DNA of 17,295 nt from Nitrospina sp. (GTDB taxonomy: Bacteria; Nitrospinota; Nitrospinia; Nitrospinales; VA-1). The number at the start of each line of letters is the position of its first letter. Position 1 is the first letter of the stretch. The stretch lies in the NCBI GenBank assembly GCA_018647025.1, contig JABGTQ010000245.1, forward strand, positions 1-17,295, in the 5' to 3' direction. The position numbers were made by a program, and so were the translations under genes. Of this stretch, positions 1 to 7,335 are shown one piece after another. Under the pieces are notes generated by a model, which saw only the letters and a program-made list of their open reading frames with translations, made no database searches and was not told the DNA's origin.

Positions 1-15
1 ACCGAAAAAACTGTA

Positions 16-37
16 GAAATATCTGGGTTGATATTTC
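16..37 (+). promoter_or_regulatory. Hairpin just upstream of the cytochrome RBS
   Basis: GAAATATC at 16-23 and GATATTTC at 30-37 form a perfect 8-bp inverted repeat with a 6-nt loop. The likely Shine-Dalgarno (GGAAG, 38-42) follows directly. A competing pairing also exists: CCGAAA (2-7) with TTTCGG (34-39), which would cover the first bases of the RBS. It could be an operator, an mRNA switch, an mRNA stability element or chance; only the pairing is seen. Confidence 0.3.
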
Positions 38-51
38 GGAAGATGGATTGA

Positions 52-1659
52 ATGGAAATGAAGAAGTATACACACTTGGATCACCACTACAAAATACTAA
101 CTAGTAAACTAGTTTTTTGTTGGGCTTTGGTTCTCTGTTTTTTGTCAGCAGGATCGTTTGCCGGGGCGCATTCAAATAACAAGAGTGAAAGCGAACCAGA
201 AATATCTGGGCACCACCATGGGGAACAAACTGCTCCTGGTGCAGATCGCTTTACCCTGGGCGAAACGGTCTATAAACACATGTGTACTTTTTGCCACGGA
301 GCTGATGGCAATGGAGGTGGCAAAGCGACAGCCTACCTTTATCCTTGGCCCCGTGATTTTCGTAAAGGAATTTTTAAACATCGTACCACCCCTCCGGGGT
401 CTCTTCCTCTTGATAAAGATATCTTTCGAACCATTCAAAGGGGTGTTCCTGGAACGGCCATGCCTGGCTGGAAGAATGCTCTAAGTGAAGAAGAAACATG
501 GTCTGTCGTTGAGTATATAAAGAGTTTTTCGGAACGATTTAAAAATGAAGCTGCACGGCCTGCCATTGATTTTGGAACAGTTCCTTCCTCTACTACCGAG
601 TCGATAGCGGCTGGAGAAAAACTCTATCTGGATATGGGGTGTCAGGGCTGTCATGGAACTGATCTAAAAGGTGGTGGTCAAGAGGCCGAAGATCTTTTTG
701 ATATATGGGACCATCGAGTTTTTGTATACGACCTTACCAATCCCAATGCTTATAAGTTTGGCTATGAACCGAAAGATATTTACACAACATTGACTACAGG
801 AATAGATGGCACCCCCATGAAAAACTATGGTCATTTGACAGAAGAAGAACGTTGGAATCTGACTGCTTTCCTTCAATCTAAAGTTGACATCAATCGTGTG
901 AAGGATTCGGGGTATGAAATCGATCTCCATTCCACTAAGGTTAATGACGAGTTTATTCTCGACCCGCATCACGAGTTGTGGGAAAATATTCCCGAAAAAG
1001 TGGTGAGGCTTCTTCCTCTCAACGCAAGAAAATTACCAATTAGCCATATCAAAATTCGGTCAGCTTTGAATGAAGATGCGGTTGCTTTTCGATTGGAGTG
1101 GCCTGACCCTGTTCCAGATCGTACATCAAACCGTCACCAAGATTTTAAAGATGCAGTAGCAGTTCAATTTGCACTTGGTGATGTATTACTTCATACGCAC
1201 GGGCACAATGAACCATTTTTTGGGATGGGTAACCGGGGTAAGGTAGTCAATATCTGGCAATGGCGCGCTGACTGGCAGACAGAAATTGAGACCAAAGAAA
1301 AGATTGAATATGCCACCAAGGGCATGGACCTTGACGCAATGATCTTCGGCGGAGAAGTTAATCCGGTCGATGCTCTTAATCCATTTAGAGATAACCCAGT
1401 TGAGGAACTGAACGCGGAGGGTTTTGGTACCCTCACGCCTCAACCGCGAACAAAACAAAACGTATTAGGAAAAGGTGTATGGAAAGATGGACATTGGTCA
1501 GTGGTTCTTTATCGAACTTTGGATTCTCTGAATAAATGGGATAAACAGTTTATGAACGATCAACCAATCCTCGTGGCATTTGCTATCTGGGATGGGTCTG
1601 AACAGGATCGTAATGGACGGAAAGTGGTGTCTATGTGGCAAAGACTTCATTTACCTTGA
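52..1659 (+). CDS. Exported cytochrome: two haem-c domains plus ethylbenzene-dehydrogenase-type haem-b domain
   Basis: Electron-transfer protein of the periplasm. Residues 1-39 look like a signal peptide (basic start, hydrophobic 20-36, cleavage after AGA at 39). Two class I cytochrome c domains follow: CTFCH at 78-82 with likely distal ligand M137 (GTAMPGW), and CQGCH at 197-201 with likely M256 (GTPMKNY). Residues about 300-535 match the haem-b domain of ethylbenzene dehydrogenase/DMSO-reductase-family gamma subunits: FRLEW.D, the FGMGN loop (M392), VNIWQWRADW, and a C-terminal NGRKVVSMWQRL segment (K524). Ethylbenzene dehydrogenase gamma uses a Met/Lys pair, so M392 and K524 are candidate ligands by inference. 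The protein could be a gamma subunit or electron-transfer partner of a periplasmic molybdoenzyme such as nitrite oxidoreductase, but no catalytic subunit is in the window. The start at 52 has GGAAG 9 nt upstream; ATG at 58 is an alternative. Confidence 0.88.
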   Translation: MEMKKYTHLDHHYKILTSKLVFCWALVLCFLSAGSFAGAHSNNKSESEPEISGHHHGEQTAPGADRFTLGETVYKHMCTFCHGADGNGGGKATAYLYPWPRDFRKGIFKHRTTPPGSLPLDKDIFRTIQRGVPGTAMPGWKNALSEEETWSVVEYIKSFSERFKNEAARPAIDFGTVPSSTTESIAAGEKLYLDMGCQGCHGTDLKGGGQEAEDLFDIWDHRVFVYDLTNPNAYKFGYEPKDIYTTLTTGIDGTPMKNYGHLTEEERWNLTAFLQSKVDINRVKDSGYEIDLHSTKVNDEFILDPHHELWENIPEKVVRLLPLNARKLPISHIKIRSALNEDAVAFRLEWPDPVPDRTSNRHQDFKDAVAVQFALGDVLLHTHGHNEPFFGMGNRGKVVNIWQWRADWQTEIETKEKIEYATKGMDLDAMIFGGEVNPVDALNPFRDNPVEELNAEGFGTLTPQPRTKQNVLGKGVWKDGHWSVVLYRTLDSLNKWDKQFMNDQPILVAFAIWDGSEQDRNGRKVVSMWQRLHLP

Positions 1660-1679
1660 TGTGAAGCTTCGAATCGTTC

Positions 1680-1700
1680 ATAGTATGGCCTTCCTACTAT
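1680..1700 (+). other. Stem-loop downstream of the cytochrome gene
   Basis: ATAGTA (1680-1685) and TACTAT (1695-1700) pair, extended inward by GG/CC around a CCTT loop with one bulged T. No T-run follows, so it is not a classical intrinsic terminator. It may protect the 3' end of the cytochrome mRNA. The rest of the 127-nt gap to the next gene shows no clear promoter. Confidence 0.3.
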
Positions 1701-1786
1701 ATAGAACATAACTCGACTAGTGGTATGTTTTACTGGTATTGTTATTCATAATAGACAACATGTAATTGTGTTTGGAGGATTGAAGT

Positions 1787-3421
1787 ATGGCGGATGAAGA
1801 TCTAGAGAACAAAGAGTATTCGAATGAAGAGGATTCTGCAGAGTTAGTTGAGACGGAGGACGAGTTAGATGAGATTGAAGTAGACGAATCCGATGAAGTA
1901 GATGAATTGGATGAAGTTGTTGAAGAAAAGATCCCGGAGAAGGGTGCTTATCTAATCATTGGTCAGGGCGATTTTTCCACTGTCATGTCTAACCGTGGTG
2001 CTGACGACCCTGGAGATAATACGCTTTCTGCCCCTCAGGATATTTGCAAATATGGTGATATGCTCTTTATTTCTGATTCGGGAAATCACCGTGTATTGAT
2101 TTGGGATCAGTTCCCTGAAGAAAACGGTGAGCCTTCCAATGTTGTTCTTGGGCAGGAGGACTTTGCTGATTGTTTGGAAAATAGAGGGCTCTCGACGACT
2201 TTAGATGAAATGACATCTGGGTTGGGTGATGAAAATCTTGATGGGTTTACCATTAGTAAAGCAGAGGAGGATACCTGTTCTATGCCGGCTGGGCTATGTG
2301 TTATTGACGGTAAGCTTTATGTCGTTGACAGTGGCAACCACCGTGTGGCCCGATGGAATGGCATTCCATCTGATGATGGAGAGCCGCCAACACTTGTTAT
2401 GGGGCAGGATAACCTAGAAGAAAATGAGGCTAACCGACAGGGTTTGGTAGGATCGGGTTCTTTGTTTTTCCCAGCAGGAATTTTCTCAGGGGACGACCAA
2501 CATGTTTTTGTTGCAGATAAAGATAATCACCGGGTTTTAATATGGAAAAAAATTCCTTTCTCTGATGGATGGAATGCGGATATTTCCCTTGGTCAAATAG
2601 GAATGGACGAACGGGATGCAAACCGGGGAGATTTTGACAACGTTCAGCAGGATACTTTGAGCTTTCCGACAGGGGTTTTTTATGACGTGGAAAATGACAA
2701 AGTTTTTGTTGTGGATCAAGGAAATAATAGAGTTCTCATTTGGAATCGCCTTCCACGTGATACTGGGCAACCGGCAGATGTGGTGATTGGACAAAAAGAT
2801 TTTATTTCACGGAGTCCAAATATGGGAAAAGGAGAAGGAAGGGCAAGCAATGAGTCTATGTATTTTCCAAGAGATATTGTTGTAGGGAAGATGGGGATGT
2901 TTGTTTCTGATAGCGGAAATAATAGAGTCTTATACTGGAAAGAGATTCCGACAGAAAATGGACAACCGGCTGATATGGTATTTGGTCAAACTAATTTCTA
3001 TGATAACAGGCACAACCGTAATGGTCAGGCGAATGCTTCGACGTTAAACGATCCTTATGGAATGTGGTTGGAAGAAGAAGAAAACCCAGATTGGATTCCT
3101 CCTGAAGAAAATACTCTGGAAAAGACTCAAGAAGAAGATACTTTGGATGAATCTTCTTTTGAGGAAGATACTGGAGAAGGCACTGAGAAGGATAAAGTAA
3201 AGGAAGAAGTACCAGAGTATTTATTCAAACTGTTCATTGCTGATCGTGGTAACTCCAGAGTTGTTGTATGGAATGAGTTACCTATTATTTTGACAGAAAA
3301 AGATGAGGATGATCAAGATTATATCGAGATAGAAGACGACAATCTTCTTATTGGAGATGATGATGACTACCTTGAGGAGGAAGGTGAGGATGGTTCTCCA
3401 GAAGAACTCCCCTCCGTCTAA
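1787..3421 (+). CDS. Six-bladed NHL-repeat beta-propeller protein with acidic tails
   Basis: No catalytic motif is visible; NHL propellers usually bind protein or RNA. There is no signal peptide, so it is predicted cytosolic. Residues 1-50 are strongly acidic. Six NHL cores of the type DSGNHRVLIW occur at about 96-106, 180-190, 244-253, 310-319, 375-384 and 486-495. They are separated by a recurring GQxDF....NRG strand (for example at 59, 122, 206, 335, 400). The lone GQGDF strand near residue 60 probably closes the ring with the last blade. That last blade is interrupted at about 428-476 by an acidic, proline-containing insert, and the C-terminus (about 503-540) is acidic again. GGAGG at 1774-1778 lies 8 nt before the ATG and fixes the start. 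The gene faces convergently into the radical SAM gene at 4573-3554. Confidence 0.85.
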   Translation: MADEDLENKEYSNEEDSAELVETEDELDEIEVDESDEVDELDEVVEEKIPEKGAYLIIGQGDFSTVMSNRGADDPGDNTLSAPQDICKYGDMLFISDSGNHRVLIWDQFPEENGEPSNVVLGQEDFADCLENRGLSTTLDEMTSGLGDENLDGFTISKAEEDTCSMPAGLCVIDGKLYVVDSGNHRVARWNGIPSDDGEPPTLVMGQDNLEENEANRQGLVGSGSLFFPAGIFSGDDQHVFVADKDNHRVLIWKKIPFSDGWNADISLGQIGMDERDANRGDFDNVQQDTLSFPTGVFYDVENDKVFVVDQGNNRVLIWNRLPRDTGQPADVVIGQKDFISRSPNMGKGEGRASNESMYFPRDIVVGKMGMFVSDSGNNRVLYWKEIPTENGQPADMVFGQTNFYDNRHNRNGQANASTLNDPYGMWLEEEENPDWIPPEENTLEKTQEEDTLDESSFEEDTGEGTEKDKVKEEVPEYLFKLFIADRGNSRVVVWNELPIILTEKDEDDQDYIEIEDDNLLIGDDDDYLEEEGEDGSPEELPSV

Positions 3422-3443
3422 AGTCCATCTAAGTCAAACCTAA

Positions 3444-3492
3444 ATCAACCGACATTTACTTTTGTATGAAAGTCAAAGTAGGCCCGGTTGAT
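3444..3492. terminator. Inverted repeat between convergent genes
   Basis: ATCAACCG (3444-3451) pairs with CGGTTGAT (3485-3492). Inside, TACTTT (3457-3462) pairs with AAAGTA (3475-3480), giving a long interrupted stem-loop between the 3' ends of two convergent genes. There is no strong T-run on either side. It may act as a bidirectional transcription end or 3' stabiliser; this is inferred from position and pairing. Confidence 0.35.
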
Positions 3493-3503
3493 CGCTTTCT
3501 TTT

Positions 3504-3536
3504 CTCTCTAAAAGCCGAGAGGGATGACTATTTTTT
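3504..3536 (+). terminator. Weak intrinsic terminator candidate for the NHL gene
   Basis: CTCTC (3504-3508) and GAGAG (3517-3521) form a 5-bp stem. A run of six T occurs at 3531-3536, about 9 nt after the stem. The stem is short and the T-run is distant, so this is a weak candidate. Confidence 0.3.
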
Positions 3537-3553
3537 GTGAAGCTTATCAAGCC

Positions 3554-4573
3554 CTAACCGCAGTAGGGGGGGATCCCTTCTTTTACTAGCTTCCCCAGGT
3601 TTCCATTTTTAAGGTTTTCTTGATTTTTGGAAATACCTATGGCCATAACTTTGCTTGACTCTTCAAACTTCTCCATGATTTCCTTGGGTGAATCAGTTAT
3701 CAGGTTGCCGAATTTAGGTTGGCACTTAAGGTTTCCTACGTCACAACACGGGGTCATTTCCCCAGTTTGTAGAATTGTCATGATATCAATCGATCCCCTT
3801 GCCGCCGGGCAGTGGATAATGTAAGGATTTTGAGGAAAAGGAATTGATGTCATAGATCGCATACCTTCTGTGTCGACCCGAAATGCTGGAAGTAAGCTAA
3901 GCCCCAAGGTAAAATTTTCCCCGTGAGCAAAGGCCTCTGTCCCTCCCATATGAGTCTCGTAAACTTTATCGTCACACTCAGCCTGATTTTTAACCAACCA
4001 AGAAACCTTTTCATTATATTGTTGGAGAAGTTTTACTACGTGTTTAAAGTTTTGTTCTTCCGTACTAAAAAAAACCTTCAGAAGTTGGATTTGTTCTTGA
4101 AGGTGAATTAGATTCTCAAAAATAAGATTGATGATCATTCGATTTTGTAAAGTTATTAATTCTTTCAGAAGTGGTTTTTGAAATTTTTCCCAGGCAGTGG
4201 GATACAAGGTGATGTCTACTCGGCCCCCTCCTTTCACGATTTCAATTAACCGCAACCAGCGCTTTGAGGATTTTGAGTTTATCTCTAAGTTGGTATGTAC
4301 ACACACAGAAGGCGATGCAGATTGAAAAATCTTTGTAATTTCGACAATATGTGGGTTTTGTGTAGCCTCGCCTCCAGTCAGGTTAATCTCTTGTTGTGCG
4401 AGAGAGTTCAGCGTGTCGACCTGTTTAATTTTTGATGCCATGAGGCGGGCTTGATCCGGGGTCATGTGCCAGTCTGATTTTGGGATATCAGCTAATGGTT
4501 CATAGACATGACAGTCTATACACTCATCTCTGTTATATCGGTTACAACTGGCTTCTACAAAAATGCTAAGCAT
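3554..4573 (-). CDS. Radical SAM protein with CX7CX2C cluster motif and SPASM-like C-terminus (copy 1)
   Basis: Residues 1-9 form the first strand, followed by C10, C18 and C21 (CNRYNRDECIDC). This gives CX7CX2C instead of the usual CX3CX2C of 4Fe-4S radical SAM enzymes. The SAM-binding GGE motif is at 67-69 (NLTGGEATQNP). The C-terminal third has C255, C276, C277, C284 and C338, including TGEMTPCCDVGNL..CQPKFGNL, which resembles the SPASM/twitch auxiliary-cluster domain of peptide- and protein-modifying radical SAM enzymes. The likely chemistry is radical modification of a peptide or protein, substrate unknown. About half of its residues match the protein at 15650-16681, and all the cysteines listed, plus C200, are shared. 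No Shine-Dalgarno is visible before its ATG. It is the last gene of the minus-strand group, 144 nt after the methyltransferase, and a short ORF fills that gap. Confidence 0.85.
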   Translation of the reverse strand: MLSIFVEASCNRYNRDECIDCHVYEPLADIPKSDWHMTPDQARLMASKIKQVDTLNSLAQQEINLTGGEATQNPHIVEITKIFQSASPSVCVHTNLEINSKSSKRWLRLIEIVKGGGRVDITLYPTAWEKFQKPLLKELITLQNRMIINLIFENLIHLQEQIQLLKVFFSTEEQNFKHVVKLLQQYNEKVSWLVKNQAECDDKVYETHMGGTEAFAHGENFTLGLSLLPAFRVDTEGMRSMTSIPFPQNPYIIHCPAARGSIDIMTILQTGEMTPCCDVGNLKCQPKFGNLITDSPKEIMEKFEESSKVMAIGISKNQENLKNGNLGKLVKEGIPPYCG

Positions 4574-4718
4574 CGGATAGGATAAAAATTAAAAGATAAG
4601 TTTCACAGTGTGTGATTGATACAACAGTATACCTTTTATGAAAAACTTGGAGGTAGATTATCTTACTGCAGTTAAAATTTCTAATAGTAATGATTATAAA
4701 TAGGATCAATATGGCCAT
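4566..4718 (-). CDS. Possible 50-residue ORF bridging the methyltransferase and radical SAM genes
   Basis: An open frame starts at an ATG that shares one base with the methyltransferase stop (TGATG at 4720-4716). It ends in a TAG 8 nt inside the radical SAM gene, so it fills the whole gap. The product would begin MAILILFIIITIRNF and is hydrophobic, with cysteines near 17 and 38. The TGATG overlap is typical of translational coupling, and the downstream radical SAM gene lacks a visible RBS, which favours coupling. Against it, the frame is AT-rich, has no RBS of its own, and its stop is forced by the sequence ATGCTTAG. Coding status is uncertain. Confidence 0.25.
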   Translation of the reverse strand: MAILILFIIITIRNFNCSKIIYLQVFHKRYTVVSITHCETYLLIFILSDA

Positions 4719-6100
4719 CAGCACAAATTCATAATAACAAATGAAATAGGTTCAGTAGGTCCTTGGAAAAGGGGGATATACCTTTGGTCATGGTACCCTA
4801 ATAATGCAAGGTCAGAGGATACTTGCCTTACTTCTTTCTCGGTTACATAGGCGACAGTATCCGGCACACCATCGATGTTCAACTGGTCAACGAGTTCTTT
4901 TATTTGTTGTTGTTGACTACTCGGAGTTCCTCCTATCGAGGTATATTCCATTCTGGATTGGTAATGACTTTTATATACTTTATTTAGCGCATTTAATGTC
5001 TCAAGCATAAGAATGTCTCTATCCCAAGAAGACATATTTGGTGCATCACGATGAGTTTGGATTAGTTCCACTAAGCTTATAACTCTGTCCTGCAAATGTC
5101 TCCCAACATAGCTGTGTTGGTATTCCTTTTCAACCGACGAGAAACCTTCTGCAACCGCCCACTGGCTCAATAGTTCAAAATTTACCATGAAGGTATATTG
5201 CCCTCCGTAAAGGTTGAAGTAGGGGCGCTCTAAAAAGTTAAGTTCTTGCGTGGAATACATGCCGTAATCCATGCTCGTATATCCAAGCCCACCTTCTCGA
5301 AGAAGATGACGTGCGCGTTTAATGGTTGCCAAAGCCCCTATGTTAACAGGAATGGGAATTTCATCGGCTAAAAGATTAATGTGTTTTTGCAGTACCTCTG
5401 CTTGAGGCCAGTCATCGATGGTAATCCTTTGATAAGTCCTTTCCCAGGTTATAGACTGTAAAAAATTGGGGTAATTTTTTAATGAGTTAAGATTTTTTTC
5501 ATTAAATGATTTGATGAAGGCATCGCTATCAATTCCTGTTGTGGCAGGGTCAATTAAAGGTTGGATGTATTCTTCGTAAAGGGAGTCTTCTTTTTTTAGC
5601 AAGACTTTAGTTGACAGGTCATCCCAAATTTCGTTGGAAATAATTTTGTCGATTGTTTGTCCACGGAAGCAATCCGTATGATTCGCGTCAATCTGAACCT
5701 TAAAGAATTTTCCCGGGTGATTTTTTAAGCGTGTATTGTCGCTTGCCCCATTAAGAATCTCCATAGAGAAGTCGCAAAGGATATAACGCGTTTTAGGGTA
5801 AATTTTCCCTTCTGTATCAATTGACTGCAGATGGCTCAGAAAGCAACCCGCTAGATTCCCATTACCTACACCCCACTCCATTACAAAACGAGATTGGACG
5901 CTATTGGCTTGCTTTAGGGCTTGTTCGAAGTAGTTTTCGGCTAAGGCGTGCGCTAACCGATGGTCTTTACTTACATAAGTCTGAAAATAGTCATGGATAC
6001 CCGAGCCTTGAATCCCGTAAAATATTTCATTGACATGGGTTTGCCATTCATCAGCAGGTTTGAAATCGCCGAGAGAGAGAAGGTGGGCTTCAGAACTCAT
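4718..6100 (-). CDS. SAM-dependent methyltransferase, MidA/NDUFAF7-like
   Basis: The Rossmann-fold SAM site is seen as EWGVGNGNLAG (about 75-85). It is followed by the second strand YILCDFS (106-112), SNEIWDDLS (155-163) and a late SMDYG (276-280). In MidA/NDUFAF7 proteins (Pfam PF02636) the matching stations are E.G.G.GTLA, NE..DA.P and .DYG, and the later FMVNFELLSQWAVAEGF (304-320) resembles the hvdf..L...a...G segment of that family. NDUFAF7 methylates an arginine of complex I subunit NDUFS2; whether this protein has a similar target is unknown. At 460 residues it is longer than typical bacterial MidA, with extra sequence at both ends. It begins 28 nt after the TPR gene, so the two are probably co-transcribed. 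The start is supported only by a weak GTGAG-like RBS. Confidence 0.65.
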   Translation of the reverse strand: MSSEAHLLSLGDFKPADEWQTHVNEIFYGIQGSGIHDYFQTYVSKDHRLAHALAENYFEQALKQANSVQSRFVMEWGVGNGNLAGCFLSHLQSIDTEGKIYPKTRYILCDFSMEILNGASDNTRLKNHPGKFFKVQIDANHTDCFRGQTIDKIISNEIWDDLSTKVLLKKEDSLYEEYIQPLIDPATTGIDSDAFIKSFNEKNLNSLKNYPNFLQSITWERTYQRITIDDWPQAEVLQKHINLLADEIPIPVNIGALATIKRARHLLREGGLGYTSMDYGMYSTQELNFLERPYFNLYGGQYTFMVNFELLSQWAVAEGFSSVEKEYQHSYVGRHLQDRVISLVELIQTHRDAPNMSSWDRDILMLETLNALNKVYKSHYQSRMEYTSIGGTPSSQQQQIKELVDQLNIDGVPDTVAYVTEKEVRQVSSDLALLGYHDQRYIPLFQGPTEPISFVIMNLC

Positions 6101-6128
6101 AAGGTCTGTTTCTCACCCAAATCAAGGG

Positions 6129-7223
6129 TCAGGATTTAAGTTCTTCCATTCCTGGGCTAGCGGTGTCCATACTCTCACCTGAAGCAAGTTGGCCGGTCTG
6201 TGAAACGCCACCAGGGATATTAGTTTCGTTGTCCGTTTGTGATCCCTCGTTCATTAGGCTTTCATAATTTCTAAAAGCTTCTTGCGCATCTTCCATTCGA
6301 CCAACCTCTTTGTAGCAGCTGTAGAGATTCATCCAGGCAAGGGAATCACTTTTATTCATGCTGGTGGCCAGTTTGAATTCTTTGATAGCCTTTTCAATTC
6401 GACCGATCGTTGCGTACAAACTGCCAAGATTGGTGTGTGGTAAAGAATAATCTGGATCAATTTCGGTAGCTTTTTTAAAAGCTTCTACTGCTTCATCGGT
6501 CATGTTCTGGGCTGAATAGCAACTTCCCAAGTTACAGTATGCTTGAGGATCTTTTTCATCAAGCTCTATGACGCATAAAGCGTGATTGAGTGCTTCGTCA
6601 TAATTTTCTGAATTAAAGTAGGCAGTGCTTAGGGCGGATCGAAGTTCAATGTCTTCAGGCGAAAACATTAAAATCTTTTTTAGAACCTGAACTTCCTCAT
6701 CATATTTTTTTTCCATATCGTAGGCAGCAGCAAGATTAGCGTAACCCAATCTGTCCATCGGGTCGATTTCAACTACCTTCTTAAAAGATCGGGCAGCGCT
6801 CTCATACATATCTTGGAGCATGAATACGCCACCTAAGTTTAAGTGAACTTCAGAGTCATCAGGAAGTACCTCTGAGGCACGGGTCAGCTCTCGTATCGCT
6901 TCGTCTTCGTGGTTAGACATAGCGTAGGCAGTCCCTAATAACTTGTAGGCAATGCCATTTTTGTTGTCACGACTTATTACTTGCTTGAGCTGTTTGGTTG
7001 CATCCTCCAACTCGCCTCCATCGATGTAAAGTCTTCCCAGTTCCAGTTGCAGGTCAACGCTATCTGGATTACTTTTTAGTTCTTTTCGAACTTGACGAAC
7101 TCTTTTTGCAATATCCATCTCGCGTTTAAGTTCTTCTGGGTCGCGTACCCCTAACTCCTGAAATATTTCAGGATCTATTTTCATAGTAGTCCAACCAGCT
7201 CCCTTATCCCCTTCAGCTCCCAT
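6129..7223 (-). CDS. Cytosolic protein with eight tetratricopeptide repeats
   Basis: Protein-interaction scaffold with no enzymatic motif. After a short N-terminal segment, eight consecutive 34-residue TPRs run from about residue 56 to 325, each with the usual LG..Y....A......A....P pattern (for example AYCNLGSCYSAQNMTDEAVE). The C-terminal 40 residues are Ser/Gly/Thr-rich and probably disordered. There is no signal peptide. The start is unsure: the ATG at 7223 has GGAG 12 nt upstream, while an in-frame ATG at 7184 (MKIDPEIF) is an alternative. The gene lies 112 nt downstream of the B12-type radical SAM gene behind its own promoter and 28 nt ahead of the methyltransferase, so it may serve as adaptor for these enzymes (inference). 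Confidence 0.85.
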   Translation of the reverse strand: MGAEGDKGAGWTTMKIDPEIFQELGVRDPEELKREMDIAKRVRQVRKELKSNPDSVDLQLELGRLYIDGGELEDATKQLKQVISRDNKNGIAYKLLGTAYAMSNHEDEAIRELTRASEVLPDDSEVHLNLGGVFMLQDMYESAARSFKKVVEIDPMDRLGYANLAAAYDMEKKYDEEVQVLKKILMFSPEDIELRSALSTAYFNSENYDEALNHALCVIELDEKDPQAYCNLGSCYSAQNMTDEAVEAFKKATEIDPDYSLPHTNLGSLYATIGRIEKAIKEFKLATSMNKSDSLAWMNLYSCYKEVGRMEDAQEAFRNYESLMNEGSQTDNETNIPGGVSQTGQLASGESMDTASPGMEELKS

Positions 7224-7281
7224 AATCTAATAAAACTCCAGTTAAGTAGCAGTTAAACCATTAGTAATTAGTTTGATTATG

Positions 7282-7310
7282 ATCTTAGAAGATATCTCAA
7301 GAGGTGTCAA
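7282..7310 (-). promoter_or_regulatory. Sigma-70-type promoter of the TPR-methyltransferase unit
   Basis: On the minus strand a perfect TTGACA (7310-7305) is followed after exactly 17 bp by TAAGAT (7287-7282), four of six matches to TATAAT. Transcription would begin near 7275, about 50 nt before the TPR start codon. This gives the TPR, methyltransferase and probably the terminal radical SAM gene a start independent of the upstream radical SAM gene. Confidence 0.65.
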
Positions 7311-7335
7311 GACGCGCTAGATTGATGAAGATTGT

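Noticed and set aside
15..211. 13-mer AGAAATATCTGGG repeated at 15-27 and 199-211
   Set aside because: Same reasoning: chance-level short repeat, one copy inside the cytochrome coding sequence.
172..438. Open frames of 60-110 codons on the opposite strand or other frames of the cytochrome, NHL, radical SAM and TrmB genes (for example 158-484, 664-972, 1186-1458, 15014-15424)
   Set aside because: They lie inside well-supported genes, lack domains and RBS, and are explained as shadows of those genes.
4693..4721. Minus-strand TATAAT (4698-4693) as a promoter for the first CX7CX2C radical SAM gene
   Set aside because: The -10 is perfect, but the -35 position (CTGATG) matches only three of six bases; in AT-rich DNA an isolated TATAAT is not enough.
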